Positions 1 through 13,654 of a stretch of 64,000 nt of DNA are shown here, piece by piece. The DNA lies in the NCBI GenBank assembly GCA_015183035.1, contig JACZZP010000002.1, forward strand, positions 1,364,001 through 1,428,000. The letters are read 5' to 3'. The notes under the pieces are model-generated. The model did no database searches, was not told the DNA's origin, and saw only the letters and a list, made by a program, of their open reading frames with translations. The first letter of the stretch is position 1; the number at the start of each line of letters is the position of its first letter. Position numbers and translations under genes: made by a program. The DNA is from Meloidogyne chitwoodi (taxonomy: Eukaryota > Nematoda > Chromadorea > Rhabditida > Meloidogynidae).

Positions 1-107
1 TTCGAAACCAGAACATCCTCCTGAATCCACACTAATACGTAAATTTTCTCCTGGTGATGCAACATTTCCTAACTTAAAAAATATTTTATAAAAATTAGAA
101 AAAAATT

Positions 108-738
108 GGCCCTATATCGAAGGAATGCCGGCATCCAATTTTTTCTATATTCTTAAAAAATGGGTAATTATTTTATTTTTCTCTCTATTTTTGATTTTTG
201 TCTTGAGGCTATAGACGCGAAATGATTAATTTTTTATATATTTTTTTTATTTAATTTTTCTGTGATAGCTCATTCGAAAGAGCTCTTCGTGACCTATCGA
301 AAAGACCAAAATCGTCTTGATTGAATGATTTTAAACAAAAGTTATAAGGATCGAAGTTTGCTGGAAACACGCCAAACTTGGACCTATTGGGAGTGTTTTA
401 TGACTTCTTCATTTGGGAGCCCATCTCTCGTTGGCTTTTGATACGTGCGTTAATCTACGGCGCAATATTGAACAAGCACATCTTTAACTGATTCATATAT
501 GTTGGAAGCACTTTTTCGCCAAAATTCACGAGCTAGAGGGGAATCTATTTCAACAGCATTTTTTAAAAAATTAAAAGAAAAATATTGACTTTAATTTACT
601 ATTTTTTGCATAAAAATTAATCATTTCGCGTCTATAGCCTCAAGACAAAAATCAAAAATAGAGAGAAAAATAAAATAATTACCCATTTTTTAAGAATATA
701 GAAAAAATTGGATGCCGGCATTCCTTCGATATAGAGCC
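108..738. mobile_element. Non-autonomous foldback/TIR element (E1)
   Basis: Long terminal inverted repeats are visible. The left arm (108 to about 225) begins GGCCCTATATCGAAGG and is matched in reverse complement by the right arm (about 615-738), which ends CGATATAGAGCC. The 8 bases before the left end (100-107, AAAAAATT) are repeated directly after the right end (739-746), as expected for a target-site duplication, although the site is low complexity. The middle contains the motif TCATTCGAAAGAGC (about 271) and a roughly 108-bp stretch (361-468) that recurs inverted in the element at 18.2 kb. No transposase ORF is present. An 8-bp duplication with a GG terminus would suit a MULE- or Merlin-like family; that assignment is inference. 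Confidence 0.8.
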
Positions 739-746
739 AAAAAATT

Positions 747-2440
747 TACTTGATTAACTGCCCTTTCTGTAACAATCAATATACTGTCTTTTGAAGATGA
801 AGACAAAGGAAAATAAAAATTTAATAAATTTACTTGATTTTTAATTAATGCCCTCAACATTAAAACTTTTCAAAAAATCATAATTTTCAATTGCGGTACT
901 CAGTTGGCCCTTTCGAATTAAGTGATGACAGTTGTAAGAGAAAGAAATAATGTTGCAATAACGAAATAAAAAGCACGGACATTTCGCCAACAAATCTTTT
1001 GAATGCTAAATAATAGAAAAAGAAATATAAATATCTAACTAATTTGCTAATTTTAAAATTAAATACTGAAAAGCATATTTTTTATATAGGATGGCCATAT
1101 ATTAAATTTGTTTGTAACCAAAGTATGTCTTAGTACAAACATTAAGTCATTATTGACAATCTGTAAATTGGCAATTTGTTCTTCTATAATATTTTCAGAG
1201 TGCATGCGTGCAGACAAGTAATAACCAAAAATGAAATAGCAAGGACAATCATAGAATAAAAAATAGCATAAGGAGATCTTATTCTTCTAACAAAAAAGTG
1301 GAAAGACGGCCATCAAAATTCTCTTCATTGTCAAGGGGTAGGATTGATTCCTCAATTCTTTCTTTGCTTTCTCTTAAATATTTATGTACATATGTGTTTG
1401 GGTGGGAGCGGAAGAATAAATAATTGTGTTAGTTGTGTTTTTGGTGACTTCTGCCTTAGGTAGTAAAGGATGTGTATATTTAGTGTGGATATGTAGATGA
1501 ATGAATGAAAGTAGGGCTTTCATCTTTTCTCCATCAACGAAATAGCTTGGTATCCCCCTTTCCACACAATCTGCTCACGCTTCTATGCTCTTTAATATTA
1601 TGTATATGAGACGACCGACCGATGGTCACCAAATAAATATACACCGCTGGTTCAAGCTAACAATAAGTAGATAAGTAAAGCTTTTTTAGGAAATAGTGGA
1701 GAAAGTTAAATAAGCCATTTCCACGCCGTGACTGCTGCAACGACTCTAAGCGCTGGAAGGGATCTGGTAAAACAAAAAACAAGGGATAATAAAGATGGGG
1801 GATTGATTGATCTCTTCCACCAACCCGATTTTTCTCCGCCTTCTTCTCATTCCAAGACTCAATTTCTTTTCCTTTTCTTCGGGGTTACATAGAGGAGAAT
1901 AGAGCTCAAGCGCAATATACATATGTATTAAGTAGTATAGTGTGATAGTGTACCCTCGTTACAATTAGAGGGAAAGAAAAGTGTTTGTGAATGAGCAACC
2001 GTCATTGTCGCCGAATTTTTTTCTTTCATTGAACTCTTCCTTTTCTCACTTATGTATGTTGCTGCACCACATTCCCTTTCTACATCATTGACTGTTTTTA
2101 TTTCCTGCTGGCTTGAGTAAACCGCAGCATTTTTGCATTGTACTTCGAATTAATTTGGCTATCTTTTTTACAGTTCACGTTAATTACATATTATTTAAAT
2201 GTTAAAACAAAAATTTTCTAAAAATTGTTTTTTTTAATTTTCAGATTTCCAATCAATAAACAACCTAACATTTCAAAAAAATTGTAAAACAAAAAACTTT
2301 TTGGACCTTTGAGTCCCCCTTTTCTTTTTTTAAATACAATGTTAAATAAGAATTAAATAACTTGTTGATATATTTTATTGTGATAAATAACAAATGTATT
2401 CTACTAATTTCAAAAACAGACGTAATATTTACGTCAAAAA
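747..2440. other. Non-coding region upstream of MED13
   Basis: I see no convincing coding exon here. Base composition is more mixed than elsewhere in the window, with pyrimidine-rich stretches around 1800-1880 and 2020-2060. A candidate splice acceptor (polypyrimidine followed by TTTTCAG, near 2244) may mark a 5' UTR intron or a trans-splice site for the MED13 transcript. Short ORFs on either strand have no recognisable features. Confidence 0.5.
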
Positions 2441-5400
2441 ATGATTAACTGCTCAGTGTCACCTGGAAGCAATATTCCAATAACATCACTTGAAGATTGT
2501 TCAACAAATATATTTCAGATTGTAAGGAATTTTTTGTTTATTTTTAATATAGAAAGAAATTCCATGATAAAAATTGTTAAATCAATTCTTCCAAAATACA
2601 AAACTAATAGGTTTTATCTTTGATCTACTATGTTATATTTTGTTTTAGATTGTTAATCTTAATCCTGAAAAATATAAAAGGAAAATAATATATTAGTTTA
2701 AAGTATTGTATTAATCGTTTTTCCTATTGTGTTCCATTAAATTTCAGGCAGAAATAAATGGACTGAAGTGGTGCTGTTTCACAACGACCTCCCCTTGTTC
2801 TCCAACTTTAAAACAGTCCCCAACTTCTACTGGAAGAATAAATGCCGAAAATGCAGATCCGGTATTGCGAGCTTATGTTGATTGCCTAGAAGCCAATTTG
2901 CTTTGCACATGGAGACGAAGGTATTAATATTTGAAAAGTTTTTGATTTATTTTATCTTCCATTTAGACCTCCAATTGCCAGCATACAAGCTGCATATGAT
3001 AAACCAATACCACATCCAGATGCACAGAAAGAGCTTTGGATTTTCTGGTACACTTCTGAAGAGCCGAAATTGGTTGAAGAATTTAAATCTCGGGGATTAA
3101 GTGGTATATATTTAACATAATTGGGATTTATCTATAATTCAGACATTCCTAGTAAAGGTTTACAAAATTTAAGGAAAAATTTTACTTACCAATTGTTTTA
3201 TGGTTAATTTAAAAGGGGTCGAGCTGATGGAAGTCAAATAATTTTATTCGGCATAAACTTTTTTTATAGATTGTTTGAGGAGCGATATTTTAAATTATAG
3301 TGGTATATCAATGATTATCCGATCTATTTTTGTTATACACAATCAGCTCGACTGTCTCTATCAAATGACAAAACAAACCATTTGATGGACAAAATTTTAC
3401 CCAAGCTTTTTATTTTTCGTTCTTTAATTTTCAAAAATTATTTTAGCGGTCACTCATAGCGAATCAACAGATGCGGACGCTCCTCGTGTTGAATTTGAGT
3501 ACGAAACTCGTACACTCTTTTTTAAATCACTGAATGGCGCAATCGAACGTCGTCTACTTTCAGAGGTTAATTTTATATTGAATAATTTATAAACATTTTA
3601 TAAATATATTTAGGGGTTTGTACGTTTTGGTCGATGGCTTTGTAGGCCTTTAGAATTGAGTCCGTTGTATTCTGAAGATAAACGTGCAATACCAAAGTAT
3701 ATTTTAATTATTGGTATAAAAACAAGTTATATTCAAGGTTTATGAATGCCATCCGTTTTCATTATTTTTTACATCGTGATTCTCTTGTTTGTGCCAGCAT
3801 TATTGTGCAAAGACAGCCGACAATACTTCTCCTTTCTCAGTCCCATTTCAAAGAGGTATCACAATGTTCACAACCAGTTGTTTTAGGTAAAATTTTAATA
3901 CTTAGTGTTCAAATATAATACATAGACAATTTTATTTTTATTAATAGCTCCTTGGTCAATACGTGCCAAGTTACTACCAAATCAACAGACTCTCTTAGGT
4001 AATTTCGATTCAGTAAAAAATTCTGTGATTCCATGTCCTGACTATGAAGGAGGTTTGTCCTTTTTACGGTTTAAAGTTCATTTAATTTAAAGATCCTTCA
4101 TTCCTTTCCTCGACTCTTTCTCCCGATAAAACTGACGAGGATGGAACTACTTTGGAACGATTGAATCATCTTATTGATTCCCATTGGGGTGAGTGGAAGA
4201 GTATTTATCCATCATTGGAATTGTTATATACAAATTCAATTGGAAATAAATCATCCTTAAATAATTCTGCCAATCATAAGCGGAGAACTAGTGGCAGTGT
4301 TGTTTCCTCTTCCAGGTACTAGCAACAAGATTTTTTATATAAATTTTTCAACAAATTATTCGTTAATAAAGGAGTAATTCACTTACCTCACTTCCACGTA
4401 TGGTTGTAATTCAATTGGGCGAACAATTTCTTTTATACCCAAGTGCATTTGTTGGAATTTCGTTGAATGAATTTATTGATCCTTTGCCGAACAAAAAACA
4501 AAAAAGTACATCGGTGAATGAATCCAGCGAAGTTTTTGTTAACAATGCTTTGGATCAGCCCGAAAATATAAATTCTTTTGAACATAATTTTTCTACTCGA
4601 AAATCTGGTTTTATTTTATATTAAAATTACTTTTTGAATGTGTTTATTTTTCAGATGTTCGAACTTCGAAATTACGAAAGCATGTCTATACTGGGCTTTC
4701 TGCTGCAAGAGCCTCTTTTGGGTTGGCATGTTTACGCAACCCAAAAAACAAAATTAGTGAAGCAGAACATTCAGATCCATTTAACTATGATTTGCAACAG
4801 CAACGAGCTTCCGATTGTATGGCAGTGTTTGGATATGATTATATGCGCCGTGAATTTTGCTATTGTCGAATTTGTCCTCAGTTGGGACGTAATTTGTCTT
4901 TCCCAAGCCAATCTACCACCATTCCTTTGACGCAAAAATTACAAAAAGGTTCAATTATTATTTTTTACTATTTATTCTTTTATCAAAAGAATATTTAGAA
5001 TCACAATCATCTCAAAACATTCACAATCCCCTTACTTCCAATATTCATCATCAACAACCCTCGACATCGTTTCATCGTCTTATGGAATTTAGTGAAGTAA
5101 CTGATTCAAATGTTAGCGAAAGTCATTCCTATGAAAAACAGCAAATTCCTTGTTTTTCATCAAAATCTCGACTTTTTCATAGAACTCGTAATACTAGGTA
5201 ATAATAATGTTAATTTCTATTTTCTTTTTAATTTTTAGGCCAAAGATTGATAGTCAAAATTTATCAACAATGATTTCAACACCTTCCAATTCACGGTGGA
5301 TAGATAGTCTTGATTCATCCTTAAATTCTCCTGAAGAATGTCATCAGCAGCTTAAAACCTCTGTTATAAATAAAGAAAATTGGGGTATTTTAAATTTCAT

Positions 5401-8400
5401 GAGAGAACAAATCAGTTCTATTACTAAAAAATCCAGACCATTATTGGATGGAAACAAACTCAACAATCAAATCAATACAAGGTTAATAATTTTTGGACTA
5501 GTAATATTCTGATACTTCTTCCAATGAGTTTACTGGATACAAACAGATTAATTTTTAACAGATCGACTTTCGTGGATAGCCATTGTGATATAAAACCATC
5601 TCCCTCTATTTTGCAATATCGTCAACATTCTTCACTACCCAATGCTTGTACTTCGGAGTTAGAACGAATGATTATGAGTGACGACGATGATGATGATTCT
5701 GAGCAACATAAAATTGCGTGTCCACTAAATGAAGGAGACCCATTAGGATTATTGCAACGATTAGTTCACCAGAATTTACAACAAAATTTCAAATGGAGGA
5801 AACGAAAAAGAAAATGGAATTGTGTTGGTTGTGATGCTAAAAAACGCAAAATTATAAATTGGCCAAGCCTTTCTTCTTTGGACCTATTAAATTTTGAATT
5901 TATTGAGGTTACATTAAAAATTTTTATAATTGTTTTAATTTTTAACATTTTTTATAAAAATTTTCTTTATAACTTTTATTCTGTAAGAATTAATATTTTT
6001 AGGAATCTGACCTCTTCTCAAACAATCCATATTCCTTGTTACCAATGGTGGAATCTGAGATCAATTATCCCACTTCCCAATCAAAAAATTCTCCTGCCAT
6101 AAATCAATCGGCAACTGTTTCTGCCCGACAGCCGCATAGTTTGTTGATGAAATTATTGATAAGTCCAAGTTTAGAAGGAATTGAACAACAGCAACAGGAA
6201 TATATCAATCCTCAGGATATGGTTCAACAACAGAACTCTGTAATGGCAACAATTCGAACAATAAATATAGTAGAAGGATTGACGACAACATCACAACAGC
6301 AAATTATCGATGAAAATATTGATGAGTACGCGGTTACGCCTCCTGCACTTTTAAACAATGAGTCGGAGGATCAACTACAGATGAGTGTTGATCAAATAAA
6401 AGACCAACAACGAATAGAGATGAATATGACTAATATAAATTTTGAGGTATTTTTATTCAATCCGAAATTTATGATTTAATTTTCATCAGGGACATTCTAT
6501 TTGTTATTCTTCACCTGATCTTTATAGTCCGCCATCCACATCTGGTAAGTATTCATTACTACACCAACAACACACTCCACAAAATACTATACTTTCTCCT
6601 CCTGCTTCAAATGAACGAGTTGACTCAGTAAATACGGGGGGAGTTACATCGATGCAAACATTTCATGGAGACATATCAACAGCTTCTAACCCTACTGGAA
6701 TTTGCACTAATCAGCCAACGGTATCTTTAACACAATTTAAGAGTTTTAAATTACTTCTTTAAGTATTCAACAATGACAACTGCTGCCGCAAATGCTATTT
6801 TACAGGAGTCAATGAGCAAAATATATCCTACACCACCAACTCCAGCACAGCAATTCTCCCCTCAAAATATGCTTTTATTTTCACATCATAACCTTCCGCC
6901 TCAATTTCAAACACTTGCTCAACCACTTATCAATACAGAACAGACTATTTTTTCTATACTTGGTTACTTTTCTGAACAGTTAAATCATTTGCCCTGGGAA
7001 GAACCTATTTATGAATCATCAAATCATCATAAGGCACATACTAGACATTTTTACAGCAACATGCTCTCAAATGGCGATAATACTCATGAGGATAGATTAA
7101 ATGATTTAAATTGTATTGAATGTACGAGCATTTTAGATTCTTCGGAGAATCATGTTAGTTTTATTTTTTAGGATGATTTTTAGATTACCTCGAATATTTT
7201 AGAATCAACATAACCGACAGTTGAAGCGTGCCTGCTGTGAAATTGGAGAACTCAATAAAATCACCCCTAATTTTATACACAAGATATTTCCAAATGTCGG
7301 TGTGACGCTGTCTGCTGTGGAGCTTCATGCTTTGGCTCAAAGGCGAACAAAAGCTGATTCCCAATTAGAACATCGTTTACAAATGGAGGAACAATCTCGT
7401 TTTCGTATGTTATTAAATAAAAGTTCCCAGAGTTGGTTTCTTAATGGATAAAAGGAAATTGTCCCAGTTTGTCTTAAAAATTACAAAATGGTAAATAATT
7501 TTATTCACAGGAAATTTTCCACTTATTCCTCTGAATACTCAGCACTTGCAAGGAGTTCGGAATTTTGGAACAATTCCAATATTCCAAGGGAATGTTCAAC
7601 AAATGCTTTCTCAGAATGAACAATTTTTTAGTGGAAATTATTTGCCAATGACGCCTGTTTATCACCAATTTGTCCCTTACTCTTCACAACAACAAATTGT
7701 ATATAAAATTAAAAAAATACTTTTTTATAATAATATAAAATAGCCCTCTCGCCAGCCATCATTTACGAGTGGTGTTCAAATGTCTACACATATCCATAAA
7801 GCATCAATGACCAATCCATTGCAATCACCTTCGCATACGCCGTCAACTTCTAATCCATCACCGGCGCATATATCTAATCAACAACAAATTATGTCGAATT
7901 TTTCAGGTTTTAGATTAAACTTTTTTTATTATCTTACTTTTAGGACATTTCCTTTTATATTTTTCATTTTCAGAATTCGTTTCTTCTGCTAATATTGTAA
8001 CTCACAGTTATTCCAATGTGAAGATGCTTCAACAATCAAGTAAAATTAGAAATGATTTTTTGCTCAACACAAAGCTATGCAATTCTTCACTTATTACATT
8101 TCTCATTCAAGTTTTATTTAAAAAAATTTATTAGCAAAAAACTTTTATAGGACACTATTGCTGATCTCCATTATGACATTGTATTCGATGCCTGTCCACT
8201 TTGTTGTTGTAATTCAAATATTCGTTCATTTGAACTTGGTTTTTATATAACTAGTCCGACGGATATGTTAAATCGATGCGATTATCTTCAACAAAGACAG
8301 AAACAACAACATCCACACGCAATTTTGTCAAAACAATGGAGTGGATTTCGTATTCCACCAGTTGAATTGCAGAAGTGTATTTGTGGTTTTAGGTAGTTTA

Positions 8401-11400
8401 TCTTGGTTTATTCTTATATTTCTATACCATTATTTTAGTGCCGTTCGACATCGTTATTTATGCGGCCAAGGCTCTGGTTTATTCCAGGAAGATATCGCTG
8501 AGGCGCTTGGTAAGGACTTTTATTTTGAAGAAATAAAACTAACCAGTTTTATAGTTAAATTTTATTAACATCTAAATTCAATGACAAATTTCTAGAATCA
8601 AATTTATTGAGATACAGAAAATTGAAAAAATATATCTAATAGAATATCACAAAGATGAAGTATTAGGCTTAGGTGATTTAGGTGAAATCGACAAATTGGA
8701 CCAAATGGTTTTAAAGTTATTATTTTCTTCTTCTTTTCTCATCAGCATATTCTTTCTCTTCTCCATTTAATCATTTGTTCTCTTCTTCCGATTTCGTCAC
8801 CTACCCCTTTTTCAAGCGGAAAAAGACGATTCAGTTCCACCATTTCATTCCCCAATCTCCTGACCGGTCTTTTTGCGGTCGCAAAAATGACCTGACCGGA
8901 AAGTTGAACTCTATAACCATATCCATTTTATATCCGTGTTCAAATTGCTATATGTATATGTCTGCGGGAATCCAAGGAAATATCCGTTTTTCTCAAAATG
9001 GTCAAATCAAAAAGGTTTTGGAAGGGGATATTTTTTATGCAAGAAAACTTAAAATTTTTGAAATAGATTATTTTTCTCTGCGGGGAAAAGTATTTCAAAC
9101 AGGGTTGTTCCTGATTTAATAAGATTCGGGTCGGATAATTTTCATAAATTTTTGTTTCTTAGCGCCGCAGGCGAAAATTTTGAAAAATTATTGCAATTTA
9201 GTTGCCAAAAATTCACCATTTTCAGCACTTAGGCAAAAATTTTTTGAAAAATTATTACAATTTGTAGTAAAAATCACAAAAATTTTACCCAAAACTGGAA
9301 ATTTTTTAATAAATTTTGTTTCGTACGTTTCGTGATAAATTTGAGTGTTTCGTAACGAAACGAGCGAAACATTTTAAATTCTGTTTCGTAACGAAACGAA
9401 ACTAAGTTGAAAAAAGTCACGAAACTACGAAACGAAACGTTTTGCACATGTCTGTTCCCCATACCTTTTGGGATTTCCATCCCAAAATTTGATTAAATGT
9501 TCTTCCTTGTTTAAAACCCTAGTTAAGTCTTTTTAAAAAAAGAACAAAAATAAAACCTTTGAAATTTGTCATAGACTTTAAATGAAGAAAATTTTAGGCG
9601 TCATTTACGCGCCTAGTCAACGATCACTTTTGCGCAATTTTAACCACAATAATTTGCCTGATTCTAAATTGATTGATTTAATTCGACATCTTGTTACTAG
9701 TCGAGATGTTGCTTCATTAGTTCGCTGCAGACTTTCATTCGTTAGTGATTCTACGCCTTCTGAATATTTTCTATCTTCTGTCGACAGTTTTGAATTAAAT
9801 GCTCTTGTTAATGGAGTATTAAGGATCTTTGGAATTACACAAGAGCAACAGAGATGTTTTACTGATGAGGAATCTATTTTACATCCATGGGGTTATCAGG
9901 TTGTTTTAGGGATATTTTTTGTAATTTTTAATATATTTAAGAATGCAAACTCTATCGGAGAGTCACGTGATACTGAATGTTTGGGTATTTTTGATGAAGT
10001 ATGTGATATCTTAAGGGATCCATGCTTCCCTCCTTTGGTTCCCTGCTTCTCATCTAATGGACGTCGTTTTGATCAACTTTCTTTGCGCACGTTTTCTCGT
10101 ATCAAAAATGTTGGTGTAGTGGGAAGTAATAATAGGACTGGTGAGGAAGAAAATGGCCGTGCTGAGCCCATCCCTCAAGTTATTGCTTTGAGCTGTACAG
10201 AAAGAGAACCTTTACTTCTTTCACCAACAATGATTCGAAACTGGGAACAATTAGAGTTGATGCCTATTGACCAACCAAAAGATGTTCTTTATTTGGCACT
10301 TGTTCCTGACGTAAATGTTTTGGTTGAAAAATGCAAAGTATTTTTTGAAGAACTGAGCAGGTAATAATAAAAACATTAATTTACATTAAATTTCTTTATT
10401 TAAGTGTTTATGAGCGTCGTTGTCGTCTTGGAAGCCACATTCGATTAGCGATTAAAGATTCGCCCAAGGATGCTATTTTACGTGTTGGCCGTTCATCTTT
10501 TCCTTTAAATTTGGGATATCCAGTGTTCAATTCGTTGCCATCTCTTTTTACCCAGTTTGGTTTTGACCAACAGACAAATGATCCAATCATCCAAAAATTT
10601 ACTTCGTAATTGTGTTTTATACTCATCTATTTTATACATTTTATTTAGTTACATGGAATGTTGTAAACAAGCATTTCAAGAGTTGGCAAAGTTCTTAACC
10701 GCCAATGATGCCATTTTTGAACGTCGAGCATTACTAGAATCAATTTTTCGCCAACAACAAATCTCCCAAACTACCTCATTAGCAAGCCCTCCAGATGCTA
10801 GTGCAATGCCACCGCCTGCAATGCCTGGAGGAAGCTCAATGTTCTTTACTTCAAATGAGCAATTGTCAAGTGGTGCTAGAGAAAATAGTAAGAATTCTTC
10901 GAATTTTTTTAGTCTGTTTTATTTAGCAAATTCTTCAACAATACAGCAACATCCATCTCCTCTTTCTACTCCTGGATTTGCTAATCAACAACAATCTCCT
11001 GCCGGTGGAAGTGGTCCAAATTCAGGTTAATTTTAAAAAAATGTTAGTAATATTTATATATTTAGTTCCTATTCTGCATGGAAGTGTAAGTGATGGTTCT
11101 AATGCAACATTGACAGTATTACGTAGTACGCCATCTGGAATTGAAACGGCTGAAGAATTGGCCAAAAGAGAAGATAAATTAGCAAAGGATATGCGTGAAC
11201 AAGTTGACCTTCTTTTATCAAAAGAGGAACATGCTAAACGTTTACAATTACCACATGTCCTTGTTGTTTATTTAATTAATCCATTCGGGCAAATTGCTGC
11301 AACTGAACAACAACAACATGACCGGAATATATCAGAAATGTCAACAGATTTTTCAGAGAGATTTGAAGCTCTTGCAAATGCTGCGTTAATGCATACTTGG

Positions 11401-13654
11401 AATGGTTTTTTATTTTTTTTGTATGATTTAATTATTTTTTTAAAGATTTTCTTTCTATCCTAACTTGTAAAAGACGATCACAATTACAACTCGAATTACT
11501 ACCTCTTCGAATGATATACGATTATTGTGCTTTTATGGGTATGGGCGGCAGTGAGCAGCAATGGGACGCGGGATGGAGAACATCTTCTATGGATGAACTT
11601 AGAAGGATGGCATTTTCGTTAGTTTTTTACATTTAATTTTTAAAATTTTACTATAATTTATTTTTAGAATTTATACTCAACCTCGATTACTTCATTCAAC
11701 TATTGCTCAAGATGCCCTTTCAAAAAGTATGACCAAATTTGGAACAGCAGAGCGTATGAAAGAAATTTTCTTGGCACTTGGCGATAATATGTTCCTATTA
11801 AAGGTAATTTTAACTAATTTTCATTATTATTTTTAATATAATTTTTTAGCAAAACTGTTCGCCATTCCTTCTTGCTCCCGAACGTAGCATTCATTTTCTT
11901 TCAAATGGATCTTCAAATGCTTCATCAACGATTGTTGCATCTACTGTAGCTAGTGGAAATATTGGGGGTAGTGGTCAGCATTCTCTAAGTAGTGGACATA
12001 AATTGCAGTTATTAAATGCTGATGAACGAATTCTTTTTCTTGCTTATTGTCTTATTGCCGATGGAAAGTGGTTATGTGCGTCGGTGACAGATGAGCGTGG
12101 TTCTCTTCTTGATACGGCGTTTATAAATTTAAATGTTCCATCTGAAGATTCACTCCCGCCGTTAGATCCGCAAAAGGAATGGCGTCATAGAGAAAGACAT
12201 TCACTGATTGCTGATGCATTACAACGCCTTTGGTTGTTTGTTAGAAGTATTGTGAGTTTTTTTACTTTTTTATATATTTTTTTTCTTAAATTAATTCGAC
12301 TAACTCATTTTTTTATTTAAGATGCTTGGTCAAGAGGTGCATCATTGGCGTTTAATTGTTAATCGAATGGGTAAACTCGGTCATGCAGAATTTAAAATTT
12401 GGAATGATTTGCTATCAAAACGAAGCCTTCGAGCCTACAATTCATCTCTAAAAAATAATCAATTAAACGCTGATGGAATTCCTATATCTGCTTCGACAGC
12501 TTTTTTAAATAATTGTCAAGCTTGTTCTAATTCACATGAGACTCCAGCACTTCTTTCTGCTTGTTTAGTCTCAATAGAAGCAGAGCCTCATTTGCGTGTT
12601 TTTGGTTCTCCAAGTGCTACTATCAATTCTCTAGACAGTCAAAGCCCTGGAAATGTTGGAATTACTAATGTTAATTCAACTTCTTCAAATGTTATTATTT
12701 CTTCATCAAATTTGGGAAGTTCTTCTAATACAAAAAGTAGTAGCTCTAAGGGATCAAGCCGTCATTCTTTACTTCAAGCTCAGCAATGGGCTGCTGTACA
12801 GCAACAATTACAAGCAGCTCCGGATGATCGATCACTTACTCATATTATTGTTTTCCCTGTTAGTTTATAAATTAATATTTAAATAAATATTTATTTTAGA
12901 CAATACTTAATGTTTCTTGTCAACAACAAGAAGATATGCATGGTGGAATTGATGATGACGTTTTTGCTGATTTTTTGGGAAATTGTTTTGGCGGAGATGG
13001 AGCACCAGATGGAATGGAATTGGTCGAAGATCTAGTTTTTGATGAGGGTCCTCGAAATGGTAATTATTAATTAAATTTTTTATAAACTTTTACTTTAGAA
13101 GAAGAGGCCCCAATTGATAATCAGCCAATGGCTATTGGTTATACAATTACTACAGCACCCGTTTGGCCATCAATATCATCTTCTAGGTCTGATGTCTCAC
13201 TTGGATCTTGTTTATCGTCAGATTGTGGGTTGTCTGATGCTTTTTGGTACAATTGTCCTCCAGCTGCTCGACATCGACGTTTGACACATTTAAAAAGTTC
13301 TCTACATATTAATACTACAAATTTACTTCAAACTGATGATTATCAACAAACTACTGGACGGGGAACTACTGGAACTGGTACTAACACTACATCTGGGAAT
13401 ACAACGATTGGAACTTTAAATGAACAGTTGGCACCAAATCCTTTAGATTTACCAAATACTGATGACGTACTTAGGTTAATAAAAAAATTATATTTTTTTA
13501 TAATATAATTAGATATGTTCTTGAACGGCAAAATGCTTTAAGTTGGTTAAATTTGGACCCAGTGAGTGGAAGTCGTTGTTCTTGTTTACCAATACATATG
13601 CAAGCAATTCATCGTTTGGCAGAATCATTTGGCACTATTTTTGATTCTTCCTAA
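2441..13654 (+). CDS. MED13: Mediator complex subunit 13 (MED13), many exons
   Basis: This is the large subunit that ties the CDK8 kinase module to core Mediator in the nucleus. The start at 2441 gives MINCSVSPGSN then SLEDCSTNIFQI, the family's N-terminal SLEDC motif. Exon 1 is 2441-2521, exon 2 is 2748-2920, exon 3 is 2967-3103, and the next starts at 3447; phases agree. The N-terminal domain continues through GLKW, LWIFWYTSEEP, RGFVRFGRW-like and HVYTGLSAARASFGL segments. A long Gln/Ser/Asn-rich middle (about 5-8 kb) is poorly conserved. The C-terminal domain is clear: WDAGWRTSSMDELRRMAF, FLAYCLIADGKW, LGQEVHHWRLIVNRMG, THIIVFPV and VLERQNALSWLNLDP, ending in a TAA at 13652-13654. The intron at about 8512-9597 is 1.1 kb and repeat-bearing. 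I saw no internal break, but not every junction was checked. Confidence 0.93.
3218..3353. repeat. Small inverted repeat in a MED13 intron
   Basis: GTCGAGCTGAT (about 3219-3229) and its reverse complement ATCAGCTCGAC (about 3342-3352) bracket about 110 bp inside the intron after exon 3. The arms are only about 11 bp, so it could be a tiny decayed foldback element or chance. I found no clear target duplication. Confidence 0.4.
8512..9597 (+). repeat. Repeat-bearing long intron of MED13
   Basis: This is the longest intron of the gene, lying between the exon coding QEDIAEALG and the exon coding YAPSQRSLLRN. It includes a run of near-palindromes built on TTTCGTAACGAAA (about 9316-9440, at least five partial copies). 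It also has a direct repeat of about 30 bp with the core TGAAAAATTATTNCAATTT (about 9180 and 9245) and a palindrome-like GACCGG / GGTC cluster near 8860-8900. Open frames within it have no recognisable domain and are taken as chance. Confidence 0.6.

Noticed and set aside
1374..1565. Minus-strand 63-residue frame upstream of MED13
   Set aside because: No recognisable motif and no splice partners; likely chance in a non-coding region.
8775..9119. Open frame inside the long MED13 intron
   Set aside because: It lies between two matching MED13 exons and contains repeat sequence with no domain.
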